Source: AVCC01 sp041736255 (GTDB taxonomy: Bacteria > Pseudomonadota > Gammaproteobacteria > Burkholderiales > Burkholderiaceae_D). Taken from it: DNA of 22,293 bases. Positions 8,019-15,630 of the stretch are shown piece by piece (the stretch's first letter is position 1; each line of letters opens with the position of its first letter). The translations under genes and the position numbers were made by a program. The notes beneath the pieces were generated by a model. The model saw nothing but the letters and a program-made list of their open reading frames with translations. It was not told where the DNA came from and made no database searches. The stretch is from contig JBGSTZ010000070.1 of the NCBI GenBank assembly GCA_041736255.1, positions 1 through 22,293 on the forward strand, given 5' to 3'.

Positions 8019-9209
8019 ATGCAATTCAATCGACTCAGCGACCTCATTGCCGCGAACGAACTGACCGGCAAACGCGTCTTTATCCGCGCCGATCTGAATG
8101 TGCCGCAAGACGATGCCGGCAAAATTACCGAAGATACGCGCATCCGCGCTTCGGTTCCGGCGATTCGACAGGCGCTGGCAGCAGGCGCTGCGGTGATGGT
8201 GACTTCGCACCTCGGTCGTCCCACCGAAGGCGAATTCAAACCGGCCGATACGCTGGCGCCAGTGGCGCAGCGCCTGTCCGAATTGCTGGGACAACCGGTG
8301 CCGCTGCTGCAAAACTGGCTGGACGGCGTTGACGTAGCACCGGGTCAAGTCGTGCTGCTGGAAAACTGCCGCGTCAATATCGGCGAAAAGAAGAACAGCG
8401 ACGCACTGGCGCAAAAAATGGCCAAGTTGTGCGACATCTATGTGAATGACGCCTTCGGCACTGCGCATCGGGCCGAAGCCAGCACTCACGGCATCGCCAA
8501 ATTTGCGCCGATCGCCTGCGCCGGTCCCTTGCTGGCGGCTGAACTCGATGCGCTGGGCAAGGCGCTGCATCAGCCGGCGCGTCCGATGGTAGCCATCGTG
8601 GCCGGCTCCAAAGTGTCGAGCAAACTGAGCATCCTCAAAACGCTGGCCGACAAGGTCGACGGGTTGATCGTCGGCGGCGGCATCGCCAACACTTTCATGC
8701 TGGCAGCCGGATTGAACATCGGCAAATCGCTGGCCGAAGCCGATCTGCTGGAAGAGGCGCGCAGCATCATGGCAATGATGGCCAAACGTGGCGCATCCGT
8801 GCCGATTCCTGTCGATGTGGTGTGCGCGAAAGAATTTTCCGCAACTGCGGTGGCAACCATCAAGGATGTGGCAGACGTGGCCGACGACGACATGATCCTC
8901 GATATCGGCCCGAAAACCGCTGCGATGATGGCGCAACAACTGGCGAGCGCCGGCACCATCGTCTGGAACGGGCCGGTCGGCGTATTCGAATTCGATCAAT
9001 TCGGCGCCGGCACCAAAACGCTGGCGCTGGCAATCGCCGGCTCGAAAGCGTTTTCGATTGCCGGTGGCGGCGATACGCTGGCGGCAATTGCCAAGTACGG
9101 CATTACCGACAAGATCGGCTACATTTCGACTGGCGGCGGCGCTTTCCTGGAATTTTTGGAAGGGAAAACGCTGCCTGCAGTCGAAATACTGATGCAGCGC
9201 AAGCGTTAA
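8019..9209 (+). CDS. pgk: Phosphoglycerate kinase
   Basis: Pgk interconverts 1,3-bisphosphoglycerate plus ADP and 3-phosphoglycerate plus ATP in glycolysis and gluconeogenesis. The 396-residue length is typical of bacteria. Visible motifs are KRVFIRADLNVPQDD (the PGK signature), TSHLGRPTEG, LLENCRVNIGEKKN, DAFGTAHRAEAST, VAGSKVSSKLSIL, GGGIANTFM, and the nucleotide-binding C-terminal GGGDTLAAIAKYG and STGGGAFLEFLEG. The start has AGGA and GGGA stretches just upstream. A plausible -10 (TAAAAT, 7980-7985) precedes it. A 449-codon antisense open frame covers the gene but is a coding-bias shadow. It is the first of a plus-strand glycolysis/purine run. Confidence 0.97.
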   Translation: MQFNRLSDLIAANELTGKRVFIRADLNVPQDDAGKITEDTRIRASVPAIRQALAAGAAVMVTSHLGRPTEGEFKPADTLAPVAQRLSELLGQPVPLLQNWLDGVDVAPGQVVLLENCRVNIGEKKNSDALAQKMAKLCDIYVNDAFGTAHRAEASTHGIAKFAPIACAGPLLAAELDALGKALHQPARPMVAIVAGSKVSSKLSILKTLADKVDGLIVGGGIANTFMLAAGLNIGKSLAEADLLEEARSIMAMMAKRGASVPIPVDVVCAKEFSATAVATIKDVADVADDDMILDIGPKTAAMMAQQLASAGTIVWNGPVGVFEFDQFGAGTKTLALAIAGSKAFSIAGGGDTLAAIAKYGITDKIGYISTGGGAFLEFLEGKTLPAVEILMQRKR

Positions 9210-9498
9210 TGTTGACGCTTGCACAGCCAACCTAATCGCGACCGCCCGGATGTGCCGCCACTCAACGCAAGTTTGCGCAATATCGCAATCTGCGCAGATT
9301 GCGTCTGGCACAATTAAAGGGCAGTAAGGTTTTCCTGCGGACAACGGAAGAACTTCTGGACGTCAGCGGCATCATAAGGGCGGTGCCGTGGTTGCTTAGT
9401 ATCACCACGGCAGGTACCACGGCGCGATATTTCACCAAGATCACCAACGTCGATCGCCAAGGTCAGCGAATACTCATTTTTTTAATTTGGAGAACTAC
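9210..9498 (+). promoter_or_regulatory. Long fba leader with palindromes
   Basis: The 289 bases between pgk and fba hold no gene I can support; the open frame across 9299-9694 has no family resemblance and overlaps fba out of frame. What is visible is a perfect 20-bp palindrome at 9284-9303 (arm CGCAATCTGC), preceded by the related TTGCGCAATATCGCAA at 9273-9288. An inverted repeat follows, GCCGTGGT (9385-9392) and ACCACGGC (9404-9411), with a further ACCACGGC at 9416-9423. Possible uses are an operator, an mRNA leader structure or debris of a lost gene. No confident promoter hexamers were found. Confidence 0.5.
9284..9303. promoter_or_regulatory. Perfect 20-bp palindrome, candidate operator
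   Basis: The half-site CGCAATCTGC is followed directly by its exact reverse complement. A gapless palindrome of this length is more typical of a dimeric repressor site than of a terminator; there is no T-run after it. It lies about 195 bases upstream of the fba start and 75 bases downstream of the pgk stop. The binding protein is unknown. Confidence 0.45.
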
Positions 9499-10563
9499 AT
9501 GGCTCTCGTATCCATGCGTCAACTGCTCGACCACGCCGCTGAAAACGGTTATGGCTTGCCGGCATTCAATGTCAACAATCTGGAACAAGTCACTGCCATC
9601 ATGCAAGCCGCCGATGCGGTCGGTGCGCCGGTCATCATGCAGGCCTCAGCCGGTGCCCGGAAATTTGCCGGCGAAGCTTTCCTGCGCCACCTGATTCAAG
9701 CGGCGGTCGAAGCTTATCCGCACATTCCGGTGGTCATGCATCAAGATCACGGCCAGTCGCCGGCGGTCTGCATGACGGCAATCCGCTCTGGCTTCAGCTC
9801 AGTGATGATGGATGGCTCGCTGCTGGAAGACGGCAAAAACGTCGCCAGCTATGAATACAACATGGAAGTGTCGCGCGAAGTAGTCAAGTTTTCGCACGCG
9901 ATCGGCGTCACCGTCGAGGCAGAACTGGGTGTGCTCGGTTCGCTCGAAACCATGATGGGCGACAAGGAAGACGGCCACGGCGCCGACGGCAAAATGACCC
10001 GCGAGCAATTGCTGACCGATGTCGCACAAGCCGCTGATTTCGTCGCCCGCACCCAGTGCGACGCGCTGGCAATCGCGATTGGCACCTCGCACGGCGCCTA
10101 CAAATTCTCGCGCAAGCCTACCGGCGACATTCTGGCGATCGACCGCATCAAGGAAATCCATGCGCGCATTCCGAACACCCATCTGGTGATGCACGGTTCC
10201 AGTTCGGTGCCGCAGGAATTGCTGGCTGAAATCCGTGAGTTCGGCGGCGACATGAAGGAAACCTTTGGCGTGCCAGTCGAAGAAATCCTGGAAGGCATCA
10301 AGCATGGGGTGCGCAAGATCAACATCGACACCGACATCCGGTTGGCGATGACCGGCGCGATCCGTCGTTACCTGTTCGAGAACCCCTCCAAGTTCGACCC
10401 GCGCGATTACCTGAAGCCCGCCCGCGAAGCAGCTGCGCAAGTCTGCAAGGCGCGTTATCTGGCTTTCGGCTGTGAAGGCCAGGCTGCGAAAATCAAGCCG
10501 ATTGCGCTGGAAAAAATGGCCGAGCGCTACAAAAATGGCGAGCTGTCGCAAATCGTGAAATAA
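9499..10563 (+). CDS. fba: Class II fructose-bisphosphate aldolase
   Basis: The enzyme is the zinc-dependent aldolase that cleaves or forms fructose 1,6-bisphosphate, in the subtype found in Calvin-cycle operons and in beta-proteobacterial glycolysis. It has 354 residues. Zinc and substrate motifs visible include MHQDHGQSPAVC, SVMMDGSLLEDGKN, VEAELGVLGSLE, AIAIGTSHGAYKF, VMHGSSSVP and the phosphate-binding GVRKINIDTDIRLA. Homology begins at ATG 9499, with TTTGGAG just before it; a TTG at 9487 is in frame but lies within that ribosome site. No CO2-fixation gene is nearby, so a housekeeping role is inferred. It is followed by a clear intrinsic terminator. Confidence 0.97.
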   Translation: MALVSMRQLLDHAAENGYGLPAFNVNNLEQVTAIMQAADAVGAPVIMQASAGARKFAGEAFLRHLIQAAVEAYPHIPVVMHQDHGQSPAVCMTAIRSGFSSVMMDGSLLEDGKNVASYEYNMEVSREVVKFSHAIGVTVEAELGVLGSLETMMGDKEDGHGADGKMTREQLLTDVAQAADFVARTQCDALAIAIGTSHGAYKFSRKPTGDILAIDRIKEIHARIPNTHLVMHGSSSVPQELLAEIREFGGDMKETFGVPVEEILEGIKHGVRKINIDTDIRLAMTGAIRRYLFENPSKFDPRDYLKPAREAAAQVCKARYLAFGCEGQAAKIKPIALEKMAERYKNGELSQIVK

Positions 10564-10579
10564 TTCGGCAGCGAAGCGA

Positions 10580-10611
10580 AAGGGCACCGAAGTTTCCGGT
10601 GCCCTTATTTA
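10580..10611 (+). terminator. Intrinsic terminator after fba
   Basis: Arms AAGGGCACCG (10580-10589) and CGGTGCCCTT (10597-10606) pair perfectly over ten bases around a seven-base loop, followed by the T-rich stretch ATTTATT. The position 17 bases after the fba stop fits termination of the fba transcript and separates it from purE. Confidence 0.85.
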
Positions 10612-10626
10612 TTGGTGATGTGATTT

Positions 10627-11136
10627 ATGGTGAATCAAATGTCTGAAAAAACACTGGTTGGTATCGTCATGGGTTCCACTTCCGATTGGGACGTGATGAA
10701 AGAAGCGGCGCAAGTCTGCAAGGACTTCGGCATCAGCTACGAAGCGCGTGCCTTGTCCGCGCACCGTACTCCGACCGAAGTGGAAGAATGGGTCGCTGAC
10801 ATGGAAACGCGCGGCTGCCAGGCCTTCATCGCCGGTGCCGGCGGTGCCGCGCATCTGGCCGGCGTGGTCGCGTCGAAGACCATCCTGCCGATTTTTGCAG
10901 TACCGATTCCATCGAAATACTTGAAAGGCCTGGACTCGCTGCTGGCGACCGTGCAAATGCCCAAGGGCATACCGGTGGCGACGCTGGCAATTGGTGAAGC
11001 CGGCGCCGGCAACGCGGGTTTAGCCGTGGTGGCAATGCTGGCCCTGCACGACGCCGATCTGAAAGCCAAGCTGATCGCGTTTCGCGCAGCGCAAGCGGAA
11101 AAAGTACGCAATGCCAAATTGCCTGAATTGAACTGA
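10627..11136 (+). CDS. purE: N5-carboxyaminoimidazole ribonucleotide mutase
   Basis: PurE acts in de novo purine synthesis, moving the carboxyl group of N5-CAIR (made by PurK) to give CAIR. The 169-residue protein shows MGSTSDWDVM, SAHRTP, the glycine-rich GAGGAAHLAG loop, and QMPKGIPVATLAIGEAGAGNAG, the last matching bacterial class I enzymes. A second ATG at 10639 (MSEKTL) fits the usual family start equally well; both have a GGTGA-like element upstream. It is 13 bases from purC, so they form an operon. Its partner gene purK, usually adjacent, is not in the window, which leaves open whether PurK is encoded elsewhere. Confidence 0.94.
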   Translation: MVNQMSEKTLVGIVMGSTSDWDVMKEAAQVCKDFGISYEARALSAHRTPTEVEEWVADMETRGCQAFIAGAGGAAHLAGVVASKTILPIFAVPIPSKYLKGLDSLLATVQMPKGIPVATLAIGEAGAGNAGLAVVAMLALHDADLKAKLIAFRAAQAEKVRNAKLPELN

Positions 11137-11149
11137 ATAAGGAATCACT

Positions 11150-12028
11150 ATGCCCGGCCTGCTAGAAACAAACATCCAATCCCTGCCTTTCCTGCATCGC
11201 GGCAAAGTGCGCGACATTTATGCGGTCGGCGACGACAAGCTGCTGGTGATTCAGACCGATCGCCTGTCGGCATTCGACGTCATTCTCGACGATCCGATCC
11301 CGAACAAGGGCAAGGTATTGACCGCGATGTCGGATTTCTGGTTCAAGAAATTCGGCCATCTGATGCCGAACCACGAAACCGGCATCGATCCGGAATCGGT
11401 GGTGACGCCGGAAGAGCGCGCACAAGTCGAAGGCCGCGCCATCGTCGTCAAGAAATTCAAGCCGCTGGCGATCGAAGCCATCGTGCGTGGTTACATCATC
11501 GGTTCCGGCTGGAAGGATTACCAGAAGACCGGCGCGATCTGCGGCATCGTGCTGCCGGCTGGCTTGAAAGAAGCGCAGAAACTGCCGGAAACGATTTTCA
11601 CGCCATCGACCAAAGCGCCGATGGGTTCGCACGACGAGAACATTTCGTTTGCCGAAGCGGAGAAAATCGTCGGTGCCGACATCGCCCGCCAAGTGCGCGA
11701 CGCCGCCATCAATCTGTACACACAAGCCGCCGAATTTGCTGCGACCAAGGGCATCATCATCGCCGATACCAAATTCGAATTCGGCCTGGATGAGCACGGC
11801 ACGATCCATCTTATCGATGAAATCCTGACACCGGATTCGTCGCGTTTCTGGCCAGCTGCCAGCTACCAGGTCGGCATGTCGCCACCGTCGTTCGACAAGC
11901 AATTCGTGCGCGACTGGCTGGAAACGCAGCCGTGGGACAAGAAAGCGCCAGCCCCGCGCCTACCTGCCGAAGTGGCGGCAAAAACCGGCGAGAAATACGC
12001 CGAAGCCCTGCGCTTGTTGACTGCCTGA
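11150..12028 (+). CDS. purC: Phosphoribosylaminoimidazole-succinocarboxamide synthase (SAICAR synthetase)
   Basis: PurC condenses CAIR with aspartate using ATP, the step after PurE in purine synthesis. The 292 residues correspond to the longer form common in beta-proteobacteria. Visible motifs are HRGKVRDIYAV, TDRLSAFDVI, PNKGKVLTAMSDFWF, VVKKFKPLAIEAIVRGYI, STKAPMGSHDENIS, DTKFEFG and LIDEILTPDSSRFW. AAGGA precedes the ATG. It follows purE by 13 bases. A strong imperfect hairpin lies directly after it at 12037-12078. In related genomes I recall purC preceding purE; here the order is reversed. Confidence 0.96.
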   Translation: MPGLLETNIQSLPFLHRGKVRDIYAVGDDKLLVIQTDRLSAFDVILDDPIPNKGKVLTAMSDFWFKKFGHLMPNHETGIDPESVVTPEERAQVEGRAIVVKKFKPLAIEAIVRGYIIGSGWKDYQKTGAICGIVLPAGLKEAQKLPETIFTPSTKAPMGSHDENISFAEAEKIVGADIARQVRDAAINLYTQAAEFAATKGIIIADTKFEFGLDEHGTIHLIDEILTPDSSRFWPAASYQVGMSPPSFDKQFVRDWLETQPWDKKAPAPRLPAEVAAKTGEKYAEALRLLTA

Positions 12029-12036
12029 ATTTTTAA

Positions 12037-12078
12037 ATATGGCGGAGTATAGGTAATTTACCCTATATTTCCGCATAT
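12037..12078 (+). terminator. Imperfect hairpin between purC and tsaC
   Basis: Sixteen base pairs, one of them G-T, form between 12037-12053 and 12062-12078 with two single-base bulges (42 and 70 of the 12000s) and an eight-base loop. The stem is AT-rich with GCGGA/TCCGC in the middle. No T-run follows, so it could be a weak terminator, an mRNA-stabilising 3' structure, or a small intergenic repeat. Confidence 0.45.
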
Positions 12079-12153
12079 ATGTAAGCGGTTTAAAAAAATA
12101 CAACATTATGTATATGTTTAAGCACTGATTTTCTAACACCGAATATTTTGCCG

Positions 12154-13176
12154 ATGACTGCTTTTTCCACTGATATCCGCCAGGCCGCCAAAATTCTCGA
12201 ATCCGGCGGCCTGGTTGCTTTTCCGACTGAGACTGTCTACGGGCTCGGTGCCGATGCCGAAAACCCGGCTGCAATCGCCGACATCTATGCGGCCAAAGGC
12301 CGGCCATCGGATCATCCGGTAATCGTGCACCTCGCACCCGAAGCAGATATCGCTTATTGGGCCGCATCGATTCCACCTGAAGCGCAGGCGCTGATGCAGG
12401 CATTCTGGCCCGGCCCGCTGACGCTGATCCTGAAGCGTGCGACGCACATTCCCGATGCGGTGTCCGGTGGACAGGATTCGGTCGGCTTGCGTTGCCCGTC
12501 GCATCCGGTGGCGCAAGCGCTGCTGCGCGCATTTAAGGGCGGCAAGGGCGGGCTGGCCGTACCGTCGGCGAATAAATTCGGCCATGTCAGCCCGACTACT
12601 GCGCAACATGTACGGGACGAGTTCGGTGACGCAGTTGGCGAAAATGCCTTAATCAAGGCCATCCTCGATGGCGGCCAGAGCGCAGTTGGAATCGAATCGA
12701 CCATTCTGGATTTGTCACGTCTGGCTACGCATGGTCCCGTACTGCTACGCCCCGGCCATATCAGTGCCGCGCAGATTTCCGCCGTCATCGGCACCATGCC
12801 AAGCCTGCCTGATGTGGCAGCGCCGCGCGCCTCGGGCACGCTGGCAGCACATTACGCGCCGCGCACCGCCGTCGCGCTGGTCGCGTCGGCGCAACTGGAA
12901 GCCACTGTGCAACAGCTGCATCAGGCCGGACGTCAGGTTGCCTTGATCTGCTACACGGCGGTACCCAATACGCAAATCAACGGCCAGTGTGCATTGCCCG
13001 CTAATCCGCAGGGTTACGCGCATGGTTTGTACGCTGCATTGCGCGCGATGGATGGTGTCAGTGCCGATCTGATCCTGATCGAAACCCCGCCGCAAGACGT
13101 CGCATGGCAAGGCATTAATGATCGCCTGCGCCGCGCCGCCCACGACTCCGCCGGCATCTTGCAGCGCCTACTCTAA
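12154..13176 (+). CDS. tsaC: L-threonylcarbamoyladenylate synthase (Sua5 type)
   Basis: The enzyme makes threonylcarbamoyl-AMP from threonine, bicarbonate and ATP for the t6A37 modification of ANN-reading tRNAs. With 340 residues it is the two-domain Sua5 form. The N-terminal YrdC domain (about residues 1-205) shows GGLVAFPTETVYGLGADA, YAAKGRPSDHPVIVH, SVGLRCPSHPVAQALL and VPSANKFGHVSPTT. The linker ASGTLAAHYAPRT follows, then a C-terminal Sua5 domain. ATG 12154 is preferred; a TTG two codons upstream is in frame. sua5 following pur genes is a common beta-proteobacterial order, which also supports the taxonomic call. Confidence 0.93.
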   Translation: MTAFSTDIRQAAKILESGGLVAFPTETVYGLGADAENPAAIADIYAAKGRPSDHPVIVHLAPEADIAYWAASIPPEAQALMQAFWPGPLTLILKRATHIPDAVSGGQDSVGLRCPSHPVAQALLRAFKGGKGGLAVPSANKFGHVSPTTAQHVRDEFGDAVGENALIKAILDGGQSAVGIESTILDLSRLATHGPVLLRPGHISAAQISAVIGTMPSLPDVAAPRASGTLAAHYAPRTAVALVASAQLEATVQQLHQAGRQVALICYTAVPNTQINGQCALPANPQGYAHGLYAALRAMDGVSADLILIETPPQDVAWQGINDRLRRAAHDSAGILQRLL

Positions 13177-13212
13177 ATTTCTCCCGGTTTTGAGCTAACG
13201 CAAAATTGGCCT

Positions 13213-13241
13213 GTCCGCTTTCCTGCAAAGTGGACCGGTCC
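13213..13241 (+). terminator. Hairpin after tsaC, candidate terminator
   Basis: GTCCGCTTT (13213-13221) pairs with AAAGTGGAC (13227-13235), with one G-T pair, around the loop CCTGC. It overlaps a 10-bp palindrome GGACCGGTCC at 13232-13241. Only CCTTTCG follows, so the T-run is poor. The placement after a stop codon and before the separately expressed lipoprotein gene supports termination. Confidence 0.45.
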
Positions 13242-13346
13242 TTTCGCGTTGCGATTGTAGGCAAACATGTGAATCGATTGGATATTGTATTTACGGAAAT
13301 AGGGCGCACGCCCCATTAATCTGCAATGCATCCCATAGGAGACACC

Positions 13347-14717
13347 ATGCGTCAAACACCATTTGCGTTGGCCCTGCTCACTGCGACCGTCTTGGCTGGT
13401 TGCGGCGGCAGTAAAGATGATGACCGCGATCCCATCCCCAAATTCAATGCACAGGTTTCGTTCGGCGACAGCCTGAGCGATATCGGAACCTATGCGGTCG
13501 GTGGCGTTAAAGCATTGGGAGGCGGTAAATATACGGTCAATGACGTCGGTGCCAATGGCATCAACGCGGCTAAGAACTGGACAGAAGTCATGGCGGCAAC
13601 GATAGGTCTGCCCGCACCGTGCGCGGCAGAAACCGGCTTGTTGAGCAATGGTGACCTTGCCAGTTTTGCAGCCCCAATTTCTTTTGCGCAGGAATGCACT
13701 TCGTATGCGCAGGGCGGCGCGCGCGTGACGGAAGCCGTTGGGGTGGCGAATGTTGCCTATGTTGATAAACGCAAACGTAGTCAGTTAGGTCTATTGACGG
13801 TGCCGGTCGCGACGCAGATATCTAACCATCTGGCGAAAGGCGGCGGCAAGTTCAATGGCGATGAAATTGTCTTGGTGCTGGCGGGCGGCAATGATCTGCT
13901 GTTTCAGGCAAATCAGCTGGAGTTGGATGCAACGGCGGCAGCTGCAGATAAGTATAAAAATACTTTAATTGAGACGCTAGCAGCTGGGTCCGCTAATCCA
14001 ACAGCGGCCCTGCCTGTTATTCAGTTGGCTTTTCAGACGGAATTGGCGAATCCCGGACATACCACTGAAACACTCACTCTTGCCGCCACCAAAACGGCGG
14101 TTGACCAAGGCTTTCGCTTAGAAAATGTTCCGACTGCGGTAGCCTCAGCAACCTTGGCAGCGGAAACCGCCGGTGCAGCTTACGCGGCCAATCCTGAGAA
14201 CTTGGCAACCTATGTAGCTGCAATGGGGCGTGCCGGCGATCAATTGGCGGAACTGGTTAAAACGCAGATTGTTGCCAACGGCGCAAATCACGTTACCGTA
14301 CTGAATTTGCCGGATGCCAGCAAAACGCCGTATGCGTTGGCACAATCTGGAAATGCACGGGATTGGATTAGCGCGATGGTAATTGCATTCAACGTCCGTC
14401 TGCTAGCCGGCCTGGTGGGCCAATCCAAGGTGCTGTTGGTTGATGCTTATTCATTTGATCGCGATCAGGCTGACAATCCGGGCTCTTACGGTTTTAGTAA
14501 TGTTACGGCGCCCGCCTGTGCCGATGTCGATTCCGATAACCCCTTGGTACCTCCGAAAAATGTATTGAACTCTGCACTGGTGTGCAACCAGAGCAATCTG
14601 GTAGCCGGTGCGGATCAGAATTACAAGTTTGCCGATACCGTGCACCCGACGCCATTTACCAATCAGTTGCTGGCGCAGCATGTTTCCAAGAAAATGGTCG
14701 AAAAAGGCTGGTTGTAG
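13347..14717 (+). CDS. SGNH/GDSL-family lipoprotein esterase
   Basis: A 456-residue putative secreted esterase or lipase anchored as a lipoprotein. The signal peptide MRQTPFALALLTATVLAGC has a lipobox with Cys at residue 19. Block I (VSFGDSLSDIGTY) gives the nucleophile Ser at residue 42. A conserved Gly lies in YAQGGARVTE, block III is VLAGGNDLLF, and block V is DTVHPTP with the catalytic His near residue 433. A roughly 150-residue Ala/Thr-rich region between blocks III and V is longer than in minimal GDSL enzymes. ATG 13347 has AGGAGA upstream and is preferred over the in-frame ATG at 13326. The substrate is unknown. It is a single gene, converging on the SemiSWEET gene with only 29 bases between stops. 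Confidence 0.88.
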   Translation: MRQTPFALALLTATVLAGCGGSKDDDRDPIPKFNAQVSFGDSLSDIGTYAVGGVKALGGGKYTVNDVGANGINAAKNWTEVMAATIGLPAPCAAETGLLSNGDLASFAAPISFAQECTSYAQGGARVTEAVGVANVAYVDKRKRSQLGLLTVPVATQISNHLAKGGGKFNGDEIVLVLAGGNDLLFQANQLELDATAAAADKYKNTLIETLAAGSANPTAALPVIQLAFQTELANPGHTTETLTLAATKTAVDQGFRLENVPTAVASATLAAETAGAAYAANPENLATYVAAMGRAGDQLAELVKTQIVANGANHVTVLNLPDASKTPYALAQSGNARDWISAMVIAFNVRLLAGLVGQSKVLLVDAYSFDRDQADNPGSYGFSNVTAPACADVDSDNPLVPPKNVLNSALVCNQSNLVAGADQNYKFADTVHPTPFTNQLLAQHVSKKMVEKGWL

Positions 14718-14746
14718 GCTTGAATGGCTGAGCATGCCGGGCAGGT

Positions 14747-15001
14747 TCAGCCAAAGCGAATTTTCATCGACAGGATAAATACGGCCAACGGCAGGGTGAT
14801 GGTATTGGCCACGATTATGGGCCAAGAACCAATCAGCCAGCCATAGGCCAGCCACGATGTTATTCCTAGCGTGAAGATGCTGTACATTCCCAGCGATACG
14901 CCATCCACGCGACGCGAGCGCCATGTCAGCCACGCTTGCGGGATGAAGGCGACAGTCGTCAAGATGGCCGCAGCGTAGCCGATTAATTCTGAAAATATCA
15001 T
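14747..15001 (-). CDS. SemiSWEET-type small transporter (PQ-loop/MtN3 domain)
   Basis: The 84-residue protein has three hydrophobic helices, the size and layout of bacterial SemiSWEETs, which dimerise to form a sugar uniporter in the inner membrane. Helix one carries the PQ motif (LTTVAFIPQAWLTWRSR), followed by the SLGMYSIFTLGITSWLAYGW segment and a final hydrophobic helix from about IIVANTITLPLAVFIL. The sugar specificity cannot be read. It follows the flavin reductase gene by 33 bases on the same strand; the functional link, if any, is unclear. The ribosome site before ATG 15001 is weak. Confidence 0.88.
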   Translation of the reverse strand: MIFSELIGYAAAILTTVAFIPQAWLTWRSRRVDGVSLGMYSIFTLGITSWLAYGWLIGSWPIIVANTITLPLAVFILSMKIRFG

Positions 15002-15034
15002 TGGTCGTTATGCTTAATGTTCGTTGCGAAAGCA

Positions 15035-15550
15035 TTATTTGGGGATGGCATTCGTGCCAGAGAACTGGCCGTCATGAAATACCAGCGCGGGCTGGGGATG
15101 CGCTTCGCATCGTTCGACTTCGCCGACAAAAATCACATGGTCGCCTTCCGGATAACGACTACGGTTATGGCATTCAAACCAGGCTGAAACGCCTTTCAAG
15201 ATCGGATTCCCGGTGCGCGACAACTCGTACTCCACCCCTTCGAAACGGTTTTTGATACGCCTGGAGAAACGCTCGGCCAACGCGGCCTGATCGGCTCCCA
15301 GCACATTGACGACATAATGCGAATTGCCGGTAAATGCCTCCAGGCTGCTGGCACGATTACCCAAACTCCATAACACCAGAGGCGGTTCGAGCGAAACCGA
15401 ATTGAAGGAACTCGCCGTCAAGCCGAGCAAAGTGCCGTCGGATAAGCGCGTCGTGATGATGGTCACACCGGTGGCAAACTGCGACAGGGTATGACGAAAA
15501 TGGGGGGTGTCGAATTCACGCGTTAAAGCGCGGGCAGAGCGTGTATGCAT
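15035..15550 (-). CDS. Flavin reductase family protein (RutF/HpaC-like)
   Basis: A 171-residue FMN-binding split-barrel protein of the flavin reductase family, which supplies reduced flavin to partner monooxygenases. Visible motifs are FATGVTIITTRL, GLTASSFNSVSLEPPLVLWSL (flavin-binding), HYVVNVLGADQ and HVIFVGEVERCE. The frame also opens at a TTG (15571), but ATG 15550 has GGATC at a suitable distance and fits the family start. No monooxygenase component is adjacent, so the partner is unknown. It is divergent from msrA across a 158-bp gap containing a long inverted repeat, and is followed by the SemiSWEET gene. Confidence 0.88.
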   Translation of the reverse strand: MHTRSARALTREFDTPHFRHTLSQFATGVTIITTRLSDGTLLGLTASSFNSVSLEPPLVLWSLGNRASSLEAFTGNSHYVVNVLGADQAALAERFSRRIKNRFEGVEYELSRTGNPILKGVSAWFECHNRSRYPEGDHVIFVGEVERCEAHPQPALVFHDGQFSGTNAIPK

Positions 15551-15630
15551 CGTTGATCCAAAAAGTTTCAAACATTATCCTGGAAACTGCCATCAAGCGC
15601 ATATTGTCCCGAGGAATGATTGCATGCGTT

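Noticed and set aside
7995..9344. 449-codon antisense open frame opposite pgk
   Set aside because: It mirrors pgk codon by codon, has no family motif and no ribosome site; long antisense frames are expected opposite GC-biased genes.
9299..9694. Open frame in the pgk-fba gap considered as a pyruvate kinase remnant
   Set aside because: I see no pyruvate kinase motif, and its second half overlaps fba in another frame.
9799..10587. 262-codon antisense frame opposite fba, and similar frames opposite purC (11162-11902) and cfa (17072-17809)
   Set aside because: All are shadows of well-supported genes with no recognisable domains.
14726..14752. GGCTGA/TCAGCC inverted repeat between the GDSL and SemiSWEET genes as a bidirectional terminator
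   Set aside because: Only six base pairs, a long loop and no T-run on either side.
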